64,000 nucleotides of DNA from Vogesella margarita (GTDB lineage Bacteria; Pseudomonadota; Gammaproteobacteria; Burkholderiales; Chromobacteriaceae). Location of the stretch: the NCBI RefSeq assembly GCF_028548475.1, contig NZ_JAQQLE010000014.1:1-64000 (forward strand). Direction: 5' to 3'. Of the stretch, positions 7,731 to 16,322 are shown piece after piece (within the stretch, counting starts at the first letter, position 1; each line of letters opens with the position of its first letter). A program made the position numbers and the translations under genes. A model generated the notes under the pieces. It saw nothing but the letters and a program-made list of their open reading frames with translations, ran no database searches and was not told the origin of the DNA.

Positions 7731-9020
7731 TTATGACTCGCGGAATGCTTTGGGAACCGCATCTCGTAACGGCTCCATCAGGTACTGCAGGGGGGTGCTG
7801 TGACCCGTTTGGATGTAAATTTCAGCCAGCATGCCGGGTTTGAAGTCGCGGCTCAACACACGATTTGTTGCATCAAGTAATGGTGAAACCTTGATCGCAT
7901 AATAGGCTTCACCGGAGTTCGAGTCGATTGTGGCATCAGAGGCGATATAAGTGATAGTTCCCTTGATCAGAGGGGTGCTCTTGACGGGTAATGCGGGAAA
8001 GCGGATTTCAGCTTGCTGATTCAGCCGAATGTGCCGGATCGAGTTGAGATCCAGTCGTGCATCAATACCCATCTGCCGGCTATCCGGCACAATTTCAAGC
8101 AAAGCATCCAGTGCACCGATGGCAGAACCGGTGGTATGAACTTTAAGCCCCATCACTGTGCCATCGACCGGACTGAGGATGGTCGTGTCCTTTAATGACT
8201 GATTGGCAGGCAGGTTGCTTGCTTGCAGGGTAGCCAAGCGCTTACTTGCTTCTTTGAGTTCTGCCGCACTGTTGGAAATAAAATTGTCCTGGATTTCTGC
8301 GAGCTGCGTACGGTGTTGCGCCAGCCGCTGACGGGCTTGGGCAATGTCCGAATAGGCTTCTTGCTGTCTATCTATGTAGTCGTTGACGATGCGACGCTGC
8401 TCATTCACCTTGTTTTCCGAAAAAAAGTTTTCCTCTTTTAGACGTTTGAAATTTTCCAGGTCGTGTTCTGCGATGGCTCTGGACTGTTGGATTGTTGACA
8501 GTCTGCTGTTCCGGGATTGAATTTCTAGTGAAAGCGCCTGCAAACTATCGCGGATATTCTGCTGCATGGATGTTTGCAGTGCCATTCTTGATTTGAATAA
8601 CAGGTTTTCCTGGCTCAGAATTTTGGCAAGATTGTCGTCTTGCTTGGCGGCCGAAATCAGGGCCGAATCAAAATCTATAGCTGTTTTGCCGTTAATTTCT
8701 GACTGTAGGCGGCTGACCTTTGCTTGTTCTGAAAAAATTTCAGTAGTGAGATTATTGAGGTTGGCTAATTGCGTACTATTTTCAAGGGAAAGCAAGCGCT
8801 GCCCGCGAAGTACATGCTCGCCATCCTGCACATGAATAGCCGTGACGGTGGCAGTATTTGGGTGACGAATCACCTTTTTGTATTCGCTCACTTTTAACAT
8901 CCCACTAGCTGTAACGGTTTTGCTAATGGGGGCGAGTGCTAGCCATGCGCCAGCCATGACAAATGCCGTGACGATGACAAATGTTCCGCGTTGCTTGATT
9001 AGGTTGAGTTCGCTATGCAT
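7731..9020 (-). CDS. type I secretion membrane fusion protein, HlyD/PrtE family
   Basis: The 429-residue adaptor links the inner-membrane ABC exporter to an outer-membrane TolC-type channel. It has a short cytosolic N-terminus, one membrane segment (about 14-33), a KVSEYKKVIRHP barrel strand followed by VTAIHVQDGEHVLRGQRLL (lipoyl-like half), a long coiled-coil hairpin (about 100-260, rich in Gln/Asn/Leu) and a C-terminal DTTILSPVDGTVMGLKVHT lipoyl half plus beta barrel. It overlaps the upstream ABC gene by 8 bases, so the two are co-translated. No tolC homologue is in the window. Base and codon use is visibly less GC-rich than in the flanking genes. Confidence 0.9.
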   Translation of the reverse strand: MHSELNLIKQRGTFVIVTAFVMAGAWLALAPISKTVTASGMLKVSEYKKVIRHPNTATVTAIHVQDGEHVLRGQRLLSLENSTQLANLNNLTTEIFSEQAKVSRLQSEINGKTAIDFDSALISAAKQDDNLAKILSQENLLFKSRMALQTSMQQNIRDSLQALSLEIQSRNSRLSTIQQSRAIAEHDLENFKRLKEENFFSENKVNEQRRIVNDYIDRQQEAYSDIAQARQRLAQHRTQLAEIQDNFISNSAAELKEASKRLATLQASNLPANQSLKDTTILSPVDGTVMGLKVHTTGSAIGALDALLEIVPDSRQMGIDARLDLNSIRHIRLNQQAEIRFPALPVKSTPLIKGTITYIASDATIDSNSGEAYYAIKVSPLLDATNRVLSRDFKPGMLAEIYIQTGHSTPLQYLMEPLRDAVPKAFRES

Positions 9021-10689
9021 GGTTTGTTTGTGGGGAGGGGTGTGTCACTGCCAGGATGTCGGCACGGCTGCCCATTTTTTCAACACGGCCGGCATTCATG
9101 ACCAGAAGTTGGTCGGCGTATTGGGTCAGGCTAGGTCGATGGGTGATAATGACGGTAGTGGTGCCCTGCGTCTTCAGTTGCAAGAGCGTTGCTTGCAAGG
9201 CTTGTTCGCCATCATGGTCCAGATAGGCATTAGGCTCATCCAAAACGACCAAAGCAGGCTGATTGTAGAGGGCACGAGCCAGGGCGATGCGTTGTAGCTG
9301 GCCACCTGACAGTTGAATGCCTCCCTCGCCGATTAAGGTTTCGTAGCTGGCGGGCAATTTCAGAATCATCTCATGGGTTCCGGCCATGCGACTGGCCGCG
9401 ATGACTTTGTCGTGGTCTGCTGCCTGGAACCGACTGATATTCTCTGCCACTGTACCCGACAACAGCGACAGGTCTTGCGGTAGGTAGCCTATGTGGTCCC
9501 CCATTTGTGGGGCGGCACCATTAGCGTAATTGATGCCGTCCAAACGAATACTGCCAGTATCGCAATAGGTGGCCCCCGCGATGACTCTTGCTAAGGTGCT
9601 CTTGCCCGAGCCATTGGGACCAATGATGGCAAGTTGTTTGCCCGGTTCAAGGCGCCAACTGATATTTCTCAAGATCTGTATATCTGGGCGCTGTCCAAAA
9701 ATCGTGACGTTTTCCACACTTAGATGCCCGTCAATCGCGGAAGGCAGGAGAGGTGGCTTGCTGGCCGGTGTGTCAAGTAACGGACTGAGATTGCGTAATG
9801 CCATCATGGCCTGGACGATCGTTTTCCAGCTTCCGGTCAGGCTTTCTACGGGGGCCAAGGCCTTGCCCAGAATGATGGTGGTAGCCAACATGACACCAGA
9901 TGACAGATGCTGGTCGATAACCAGATAAGCACCGGTGCCCATCATGGCAATTTGTAGTAGTTGCCGGATCAATTTGCTATGGCTGCTGACTTTTCCGGCC
10001 AATTTCCCAAATATGCGGGTGACAGCGTTAATCTGTTGCTGTTGCTGTTGCCAGCGGTTAATGATGGCCGGTTGCATGTGCATAGAACAGATGACCTGGC
10101 TGTGTTGATAAGCATCATCGATCATCTGGCTGGCCTGCCTGGTCAGCGGCTGGCTGGTCTGTATAAATTGCTTGCTGCCATGTTCACTCAGCAGGGTAAG
10201 AGTGACCAGCAGCAGGCTGCCTGCCAAGGCAATATTGCCTAACAGTGGATGAAACCAGTAAATCACCAACAGATAGAAAATGAACCAAGGTGCATCCAGC
10301 AGGGCAATCAAGCTGTGCCCTCCGATAAAGTGACGCAGAGTTGCAATATCTTTCAGAAGCGGGTGATCGGGTTGTTTTTTGATGAAGATTTTATCTCTAA
10401 AGTGCTGTTGGATGGCCTGTGTGCTGACAGTCTGTTCTAGTTGCATGGCTGCTTCAGCCAGCAGCCGACCTCTAAGGTAGTCAAGAATGGCCTGTGCGGC
10501 CAGAAAGTAGGCCGCTAGCAGGGTAAGCATGATCAGGGTTTCATTGCTGCGACTTGGCAAGACACGGTCGTAGACCTGAAGCATGTAAATGGATGGGGCA
10601 AGGTTGGCAAGGTTGATGAACACGCTAAACAGAATGCAGTGCGTGATGTGTTTGCCGAAAAACTGATGGATCAGAGAGTAGGTTTTCAT
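9013..10689 (-). CDS. type I secretion ABC transporter (permease-ATPase), PrtD family
   Basis: The 558-residue half-transporter has an N-terminal membrane domain (about 15-300, with SIYMLQVYDRVLPSRS typical of protease/lipase-type exporters) and a C-terminal ATPase: Walker A GPNGSGKST (357-365), Q-loop YLPQD, signature LSGGQLQR (460-467) and Walker B LVVLDEP (480-486). There is no N-terminal C39 peptidase or C39-like domain, which favours the PrtD/HasD/LipB class over HlyB. The start is the ATG just after a hairpin that separates it from the RTX gene. The likely substrate is that RTX protein. Confidence 0.92.
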   Translation of the reverse strand: MKTYSLIHQFFGKHITHCILFSVFINLANLAPSIYMLQVYDRVLPSRSNETLIMLTLLAAYFLAAQAILDYLRGRLLAEAAMQLEQTVSTQAIQQHFRDKIFIKKQPDHPLLKDIATLRHFIGGHSLIALLDAPWFIFYLLVIYWFHPLLGNIALAGSLLLVTLTLLSEHGSKQFIQTSQPLTRQASQMIDDAYQHSQVICSMHMQPAIINRWQQQQQQINAVTRIFGKLAGKVSSHSKLIRQLLQIAMMGTGAYLVIDQHLSSGVMLATTIILGKALAPVESLTGSWKTIVQAMMALRNLSPLLDTPASKPPLLPSAIDGHLSVENVTIFGQRPDIQILRNISWRLEPGKQLAIIGPNGSGKSTLARVIAGATYCDTGSIRLDGINYANGAAPQMGDHIGYLPQDLSLLSGTVAENISRFQAADHDKVIAASRMAGTHEMILKLPASYETLIGEGGIQLSGGQLQRIALARALYNQPALVVLDEPNAYLDHDGEQALQATLLQLKTQGTTTVIITHRPSLTQYADQLLVMNAGRVEKMGSRADILAVTHPSPQTNHA

Positions 10690-10694
10690 TATGC

Positions 10695-10724
10695 AAAAAA
10701 GGCCCCTGCTGCTGGCAGAGGCCC
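10695..10724 (-). terminator. intercistronic terminator between RTX gene and its exporter
   Basis: Read leftward, GGCC-CTGC arms around a CAGCA loop (one mismatch) are followed by TTTTTT. It lies between the RTX stop and the ABC gene start. Hairpins at this position are well known in RTX operons, where they make the secreted protein more abundant than its exporter by partial termination. Confidence 0.8.
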
Positions 10725-10745
10725 TGAAGGGTTTATCGACTTTAC

Positions 10746-13376
10746 TTAGATGAGATCAAGGCCAAAAGACTTCGCAAAGTCATTTGATGTTACACCTTTG
10801 ACGGTGGCAACGAGGACAGTCGAAGCCTCTGTGCCGCTACCATCTGCGTCGTAGTACAACTTGCCCGCTTTGCTGTCATAGATCAGATGCTGGTCAGCGC
10901 TCTTGGCCGTTGTTTCACCGGTTCCGATGAGCAGGTTATCTAGAGTGAAGCCCTGCAGAGCCGTGAAAACAGATGTATCGAATTGCAACTGATCTTCGCC
11001 ACTCTTGAAGTCGGTAACGGTGTCGAACATCGCGGGATCAGTTTCGAGGAAATCGAATCGGAAAATATCGGTGCCAGTGCCACCTGTCAGGAGATCCTTG
11101 CCAGCACCACCGATGAGAGTGTCGTTACCAGCCCCGGCGACGAGTGTGTCATTACCGTTTTCACCATATAAGAGATCTACGCCGGCACCACCTTTGGTAT
11201 TGTCATTGCCAGCCCCCGCGTGAACGGTGTTGTTGCCATCACCCGCAGTAATTTTGTCGTTGCCGCTGCCTGTGGTGATGACATCATTGCCGGTACCCGT
11301 GATGATGGTGTTGGCACCATCGCCTGCGTTGACGATATTGTCGCCATTGCTCGCAGTAATCTTGTCGTTGCCGCTGCCTGTGGTGATAACATCATTGCCG
11401 GTACCCGTGGTGATAGTGTTGGTACCATCGCCTGCGGTAATGATGTTATTGCCATCCCCGGCCGTAATTTTGTCGTTGCCGGCACCAGCCGCAATAGTGT
11501 CGTTACCGCTACCTGTGGTAATGGTGTTATTGCCAGCAGAGGCGTTTACATAATTGTCACCATTTCCGGTCGTGATTTTGTCATGCCCATCTCCGGACAA
11601 GATGTGATCATTACCAGCACCAGTAGTGATGGTATTGTTACCGGCAGTTGCCGTCAGAACAAGAACAAGACTGTCATCTTCGTCAAGGTACGCCCCTGCC
11701 CAGACTTCATTGTCACCATCGCCGGCAACGATTTTATTGGTACCATAACCTACTTCAATGTGGTCATTTCCCTTGCCGGTGGTAATGAGATTATTACCAT
11801 TTCCGACATAAATCTGGTTGCCGAGAATGATTGGCTGGTTGGTGTCTGCGTCTAGGATCAGGTCAAGATTATCATCTATGGCAGTCTTGCCATTACCGGC
11901 CACAATTTTATTATTACCATTGCTGGCGTAAATCACATTCAGACCATTACCTGCTGCAATCTGGTTATTGCCACCCCAGGCATCGATGTAGTTGTCACCG
12001 TTGCCAGTAACAATCTTGTCGTTGCCATATCCTCCCCAAATCTCATTATTACCGTTGCCGGTCGTGATCTGGTTGTGGCCCTGCCAAGCATCAATGTAAT
12101 TGTTGCCATTGCCAGTAACAATTTTGTCGTTGCCATTGCCCGTCACAATGAAGTTGTTGCCATTGCCGGTGGTAATGGTGTTGTTACCTGTGCCATTGCC
12201 GGTCGCATCATCAACATCGTACTCTTCAGGTCCGTAGCCTGCCAGGATGCGATTGTCGCCATCGCCAGCAATAATCTTGTTGTTACCATTGCCGGCGCGG
12301 ATGTTGTCATCACCGGCACCGGTAGTGATGGTAGCTACATCTTCCATATCGGTGATGGTGTTGTTGCCACTCAGGTCAGTAATTTTGTCTACACCGGCAC
12401 CACCGTCGATGGTGTCGTCACCGTCGCCACCGTCAAGAATGTCATTGCCGAGGCCACCAAATATCTGGTCATTCCCTGCCAAACCTTGGATTTTGTCATT
12501 ACCAAAGCTGCCATCCAGATAGTTACTCCCATCGGTGCCCGTAATCAGGTCGTTGCCAGCGTAGGCCGTTTGGGCAAGGGTAGTGAACCCTTCGCCCTCA
12601 AGTTGGCTTTTCAGGGCCAATGCTGAGATGGTGAGTTTGTCTACACTGCCGAGCTTGGAGAAGGTCGGTTCGCCATCACCGTCACCACCAACACCGGTTC
12701 CGTATTCATAGCCAGTGACCGTACCGGCAATAATCTCGCCATCGGCTACACTAAAGCTGCCTTTGAGTTTGACAAAATAAAAATCATTGTCTACCGATGG
12801 GGTGTCTTCGTTGAAATAAACCAGGTAGACGGATGTAGCTTGCCCTGCAAATTTTATCGGGTTGCTCACCACATCTTGTATGTCAAACGTGCCACTGTTG
12901 TAACCGAGCTTGAAGTTGCCTTCGAAGGCAATGATAGAGCCATGGTTATCCAGAGTGCCGAAATTTATGCTGGAAGCTGAGTTCTTGGTGATGACAACTT
13001 TGCTATCGCTGAAGGAATTCCCCAAAGAGATGGAAAGCCCGACATTTCCTTCCCAGCCATAGAACGCATCCACATTCGTTGCGTCGATGTTCACTGCATC
13101 AGCAATGACAGTACCCGAAGTGTTTGATGTCTGTTTGAATGCAGAGAGATGAACCCAAGCGTGTGTGTTGCTGGTATCAAACCAGCCAGCCAAGCTTGTA
13201 TTACTTTCCATATCGTAGCCAAAGCTTGGTTGGCCATACATACCAGACTGCATTGCCTCAATGGTAGCCAGCATGTTGCTGTAGCTGGTGTCCAGATCGG
13301 CCTTGAAGTCGGCATACGAGAAGCCAAAATCCATACTGTTGACGGCGGTGTTGCTGATATTTTCGAAGGTTGCCAT
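10746..13376 (-). CDS. RTX-type secreted repeat protein, function unknown
   Basis: The 876-residue protein ends in a non-cleaved type I secretion signal (FAKSFGLDLI). Residues about 1-270 are a unique N-terminal domain I do not recognise. Five or so canonical RTX nonapeptides follow (FGNDKIQGLAGND, GGLGNDILDGGDGDD), then more than 40 degenerate nonapeptides of the form TGNGNNxIx where Asn often replaces the calcium-binding Asp at position 6. After these come a short canonical block (GGAGVDLLYGENGND) and a serralysin-type C-terminal domain (TDIFRFDFLETDP to LYYDADGSGTEAS). I start at MATFENIS; an ATG 13 codons upstream has no ribosome site. No protease, lipase or haemolysin active-site motif is visible. 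A surface-layer, adhesive or biofilm role is possible but not shown. Confidence 0.85.
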   Translation of the reverse strand: MATFENISNTAVNSMDFGFSYADFKADLDTSYSNMLATIEAMQSGMYGQPSFGYDMESNTSLAGWFDTSNTHAWVHLSAFKQTSNTSGTVIADAVNIDATNVDAFYGWEGNVGLSISLGNSFSDSKVVITKNSASSINFGTLDNHGSIIAFEGNFKLGYNSGTFDIQDVVSNPIKFAGQATSVYLVYFNEDTPSVDNDFYFVKLKGSFSVADGEIIAGTVTGYEYGTGVGGDGDGEPTFSKLGSVDKLTISALALKSQLEGEGFTTLAQTAYAGNDLITGTDGSNYLDGSFGNDKIQGLAGNDQIFGGLGNDILDGGDGDDTIDGGAGVDKITDLSGNNTITDMEDVATITTGAGDDNIRAGNGNNKIIAGDGDNRILAGYGPEEYDVDDATGNGTGNNTITTGNGNNFIVTGNGNDKIVTGNGNNYIDAWQGHNQITTGNGNNEIWGGYGNDKIVTGNGDNYIDAWGGNNQIAAGNGLNVIYASNGNNKIVAGNGKTAIDDNLDLILDADTNQPIILGNQIYVGNGNNLITTGKGNDHIEVGYGTNKIVAGDGDNEVWAGAYLDEDDSLVLVLTATAGNNTITTGAGNDHILSGDGHDKITTGNGDNYVNASAGNNTITTGSGNDTIAAGAGNDKITAGDGNNIITAGDGTNTITTGTGNDVITTGSGNDKITASNGDNIVNAGDGANTIITGTGNDVITTGSGNDKITAGDGNNTVHAGAGNDNTKGGAGVDLLYGENGNDTLVAGAGNDTLIGGAGKDLLTGGTGTDIFRFDFLETDPAMFDTVTDFKSGEDQLQFDTSVFTALQGFTLDNLLIGTGETTAKSADQHLIYDSKAGKLYYDADGSGTEASTVLVATVKGVTSNDFAKSFGLDLI
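11246..11461 (-). repeat. two tandem 108-bp near-identical units within the RTX gene
   Basis: Units 11246-11353 and 11354-11461 (36 residues, four nonapeptides each) differ at about a dozen bases. More diverged units continue toward 11850. This points to recent in-frame duplication; repeat number probably varies between strains. Confidence 0.85.
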
Positions 13377-13414
13377 AAACCAATGCCCATAAATGCAATA
13401 ATGATATTTATGCA

Positions 13415-13443
13415 ATAATTCACAATGCTATGGCATTTGTCTA
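13415..13443 (-). promoter_or_regulatory. candidate promoter of the RTX gene
   Basis: Read leftward, TAGACA (13443-13438) and AATTAT (13420-13415) are separated by 17 bases, about 40 bases upstream of the chosen start. Between the -10 and the start lies AATAATGATATTTATGCAA (13397-13415), a weak 12-of-19 match to the Fur consensus, and a repeated TGCAATAAT. Iron control is only a suggestion. Confidence 0.4.
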
Positions 13444-13481
13444 TTCGTAGAAATACTTAGCATCTAATTCGAGTGAACATG

Positions 13482-14300
13482 TCAGAGATGCGTTGAAGCG
13501 ACTAGTGCCAGCAACAGTAAGTTCTCGCACAGCTCGATGCCGGCGCCGAGGCAGTCGCCGGTCCTGCCGCCCAGCTTCCTTTTCAGGTACGCCCACCACC
13601 ACAGCCCGGCCAGCGGTGCCAGCAGCAGCGCCGGCGCCAGCCACCACGAGGCGGCCGCCAGCAGCGCGGCGCTCAGCCAGAAGCTGGGCCAGTGCGTGCG
13701 CCAGGCGAAGCGCTCGCCGCTGCCGGCGGCGAGGCTGGGCAGCGTCGCCGACCAGGCCACGGTGAACAGCCGCGCCCACGCCGGCACCAGCAGCAGCGGT
13801 GCGAGGTTGGCGGCCAGTATGGGTAGCCCGGACAGGTAGCTCGGATAAGCCGCAGGCGCATCCGGGGAATAAAGCGCACCTTGGGAAAACCCCGCCTCCG
13901 CCAGCGCAAACTTCACCACCAGCATCAGCAGCACCAGCTTGGCGATCAGCTGCATCGCCATGCTCATCACGCCGAAGCTGCCCAGGTGCGGGTCTTTCAG
14001 CACTTCCAGAAAGCGTTCGCGCGAACGGTGTGCCGCGCCCTGCGCATCGGCGAGGTCGGCGAGGCCGTCCAGATGCAGGCCGCCGGTGACCCACAGCCAG
14101 GCCAGCAGGCCGGCCAGTGCGGCGAGCCAGGGATCGAGCAGGCTGCCGGCCAGCACCGCCAGCCACACCACGACGCCGACCAGCAACCCGACCGGCGCGA
14201 ACCAGCGTGCGGCGTCGGCCAGCCACGCCGGGTCGAAGGTTTTCAGCTGCGGCGTGGGCAGGCGGGTGAGGAACTGCACGGCGAGAATCAGTGAGCGCAT
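13482..14300 (-). CDS. cobS: adenosylcobinamide-GDP ribazoletransferase (cobalamin synthase)
   Basis: CobS joins adenosylcobinamide-GDP with alpha-ribazole(-phosphate) in the inner membrane, making adenosylcobalamin (phosphate). The 272-residue protein is strongly hydrophobic with six or more membrane segments and carries the family motifs FLTRLPTP near the N-terminus, GGLHLDGLADLADA (about residues 73-86) and KDPHLGSFGVM. It lies last in a leftward run with cobC and cobT. Gaps of 64 and 184 bases separate the three genes, so internal promoters cannot be excluded. Confidence 0.93.
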   Translation of the reverse strand: MRSLILAVQFLTRLPTPQLKTFDPAWLADAARWFAPVGLLVGVVVWLAVLAGSLLDPWLAALAGLLAWLWVTGGLHLDGLADLADAQGAAHRSRERFLEVLKDPHLGSFGVMSMAMQLIAKLVLLMLVVKFALAEAGFSQGALYSPDAPAAYPSYLSGLPILAANLAPLLLVPAWARLFTVAWSATLPSLAAGSGERFAWRTHWPSFWLSAALLAAASWWLAPALLLAPLAGLWWWAYLKRKLGGRTGDCLGAGIELCENLLLLALVASTHL

Positions 14301-14364
14301 CGTGGGGTCGCAAGAGGAGGGGCGTTGTGGGTAACTTCCGGAAATCGGTGTGGCTGTGGATAAC

Positions 14365-14973
14365 TCAGTGGCCGCCGTGATCCGGCGCTTCCAGCCGCGT
14401 GAGGTAGGCCGGGTGCCCCTCCAGCATCGACAGCTGCGCGAAGCCGCCGCGTTGCACCGCCATCAGCCGTGCGACGTTGAAGTCGGTGCCGAGCAGCTCG
14501 GCCAGCAGCACATTGATCACGCCGCCGTGGCTGACCAGCACGCGGTGGCTGCCACGCGCCTGCTGCAGCCAGTCGGCAAAGCCGGTCAGCACCCGGGTGC
14601 GGAAGGTATCGAACGATTCGCCGCCCTCCGGCGTCAGCAGTCCGCGCGCCAGCAGCGTCTGCCAGTCCGGCGTGGTGGCGGCGATGTCGGCCAGCGGCCG
14701 GTTTTCCCAGGCGCCGAAGTGGCACTCGGCCAGCAGCGGCGCCACCTGCAGCGGCACGCCGCAGGCCAGCGCCTGCTGCACCGCGAATTCGCGGCAGCGC
14801 AGCAGCGGCGAGGTGGCCATGCTGGTCACCGGCGCGTGGCGCACGATGCGCTGCCAGCTGGCGGCCATGTCGGCGCGGCCGCGCTCGGTCAGTGGCAGGT
14901 CGGTGTGACCGATCAGCCGCCCCTGGTGGTCGATATCGCCGTGGCGCAGCAGGGTGAGGGTGTAGGGGTTCAT
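14365..14973 (-). CDS. cobC: alpha-ribazole phosphatase (histidine phosphatase superfamily)
   Basis: The enzyme removes phosphate from alpha-ribazole phosphate or from adenosylcobalamin 5'-phosphate in nucleotide-loop assembly. The 202-residue protein has the phosphohistidine motif LLRHGD (His at about residue 11), TDLPLTERGR, SPLLRCRE and the C-terminal catalytic VLVSHGG. The fold alone does not separate it from phosphoglycerate mutase-like enzymes; its place between cobS and cobT makes CobC the best call. Confidence 0.88.
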   Translation of the reverse strand: MNPYTLTLLRHGDIDHQGRLIGHTDLPLTERGRADMAASWQRIVRHAPVTSMATSPLLRCREFAVQQALACGVPLQVAPLLAECHFGAWENRPLADIAATTPDWQTLLARGLLTPEGGESFDTFRTRVLTGFADWLQQARGSHRVLVSHGGVINVLLAELLGTDFNVARLMAVQRGGFAQLSMLEGHPAYLTRLEAPDHGGH

Positions 14974-14983
14974 GGTTCAAGCC

Positions 14984-15010
14984 TTTTTGCCACGTAAGCA
15001 CACGGAAAAC
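14984..15010 (-). repeat. dispersed 27-bp sequence, copy A
   Basis: Read leftward this is GTTTTCCGTGTGCTTACGTGGC plus a run of A. It matches 56637-56663 at 25 of 27 bases. A shorter relative (CCGTGTGTTTCCGTGGC) lies at 15135-15151. All are intergenic. This stretch fills much of the 184-base cobC-cobT gap together with a repeat word at 15057. Confidence 0.6.
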
Positions 15011-15157
15011 GAAGTTTCTGCGAAGCAAAAACACGGACCAGAGCGGCTGGCACTCGTGCGGCCAACCTTGCGCCTGGACGCTGCTTCAGGATGTTGCGGC
15101 AACAGGCCGCTTGCCGGTTTGCTTCGGTGCCTTGCCGTGTGTTTCCGTGGCGGGGAA

Positions 15158-16192
15158 TCATCCGTTCTTTCCGGCCACGCCGGCCTCGGCAAAGGTGGCC
15201 ATGCCGGCGTGCAGCGCGATCGCCTGTTGCAGCAGCGGGATCGCCAGCGCCGCGCCGGAGCCTTCGCCCAAGCGCAGGCCGAAGTCGACCAGCGGCGTCA
15301 GCCCCAGCGCCGCCAGCGCCAGCTGGTGGCCGGTTTCCTGCGAGCAGTGGCTGGCGATGAACCACGGCGTGACCGCCGGATCGATCTCCTGCGCCGCCAG
15401 CGCGGCGGCGGTGCTGATGAAGCCGTCCAGCAGCAGCGGCACGCCCTGCGCCGCGCCTTCCAGGTAGAAGCCGGCGATGGCGGCGATTTCCAGCCCGCCC
15501 AGTTCCGCCAGCAGCGCGCGGCCGTCCAGCCCGGCCGTCGCCACACGCGCCAGTGCGTCGGCCACCACCTGCCGCTTCAGTGCCAGCCCGGCGTCGTCGA
15601 CCCCGGTGCCGCGACCGACGATGCTGTCCACGCTGTGGCCGCTCAGGCGGCAGATCAGCGCCGCCGACGGCGTGGTGTTGCCGATGCCCATGTCGCCGGC
15701 GATCAGCAGCGTCGCGCCGCTGGCGATGGCGCGCTGTGCCGCGTTGCGGCCAACCTCTAGCGCCTGCTGCACTTCGTCCGCGCTCATCGCGGCCTCGCGG
15801 CGGATATTGCCGCTGCCGGCGCGCACTTTGGCGTGGACGACGGGCAGGCCGTCAAGCTTGGCCGCGACGCCGGCGTCGACCACTTCCAGTCGCGCCTGAT
15901 TGACGCGCGCCAGCACGCTGATCGCCGCGCCGCCGTGCACGAAATTGGCCACCATCGCACCGGTCACCTCCTGCGGATAGGCCGACACCCCCTCGGCGCA
16001 GACGCCGTGATCGCCGGCAAACACGGAGATCGCCGGCGACAGCGGCAGCGGCACCTCGCGCCCCTGCAGCGCGGCCAGCCGGCAGGCCAGGCTTTCCAGT
16101 TGGCCGAGGCTGCCGGCGGGTTTGGTCAGTTGTTGCTGGCGGGCCTGGGCGGCGGCGAGGGCGGACAGATCGGGGGGAGAAATGCGCGACAT
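15158..16192 (-). CDS. cobT: nicotinate-nucleotide--dimethylbenzimidazole phosphoribosyltransferase
   Basis: CobT makes alpha-ribazole 5'-phosphate from nicotinate mononucleotide and dimethylbenzimidazole, activating the lower ligand of cobalamin. The 344-residue protein has LTKPAGSLGQLE, FAGDHGV (about 58-64), MVANFVHGGAAI, LLIAGDMGIGNTTPSAAL and the C-terminal EGSGAALAIPLL motif with the catalytic glutamate. It is the first gene of the leftward cob group. Its start is 130 bases from the riboswitch that drives btuB on the other strand; I see no second riboswitch facing cobT. Confidence 0.95.
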   Translation of the reverse strand: MSRISPPDLSALAAAQARQQQLTKPAGSLGQLESLACRLAALQGREVPLPLSPAISVFAGDHGVCAEGVSAYPQEVTGAMVANFVHGGAAISVLARVNQARLEVVDAGVAAKLDGLPVVHAKVRAGSGNIRREAAMSADEVQQALEVGRNAAQRAIASGATLLIAGDMGIGNTTPSAALICRLSGHSVDSIVGRGTGVDDAGLALKRQVVADALARVATAGLDGRALLAELGGLEIAAIAGFYLEGAAQGVPLLLDGFISTAAALAAQEIDPAVTPWFIASHCSQETGHQLALAALGLTPLVDFGLRLGEGSGAALAIPLLQQAIALHAGMATFAEAGVAGKNG

Positions 16193-16322
16193 GATGGCTC
16201 CTGATACGAATGGGGCAGACCTTACGGCAGCGGCAGCCGTGCTGGCAACCGTCTTGAGCAGGAATAAGCAAATTGCCGCCGCAACGGGCGGGCGGCGGCG
16301 GGGACGGGTATAATCCTGCCCC

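Noticed and set aside
10746-12600. Possible CRISPR-like regular repeats
   Set aside because: Regularity comes from in-frame nonapeptide codons of the RTX gene, with no unique spacers and no cas genes.
10746-13376. HasA-type haemophore or serralysin protease as the exporter substrate
   Set aside because: No HasA fold residues and no HExxH zinc motif are seen in the N-terminal domain. Only the C-terminal RTX/secretion part is shared.
13377-13415. Earlier start for the RTX protein (MHKYHY)
   Set aside because: It has no Shine-Dalgarno and overlaps the promoter-like -10 region. MATFENIS is a better start.
13397-13415. Fur box upstream of the RTX gene
   Set aside because: Only about 12 of 19 positions match in an AT-rich region. 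It is recorded as a weak hint, not as a feature.
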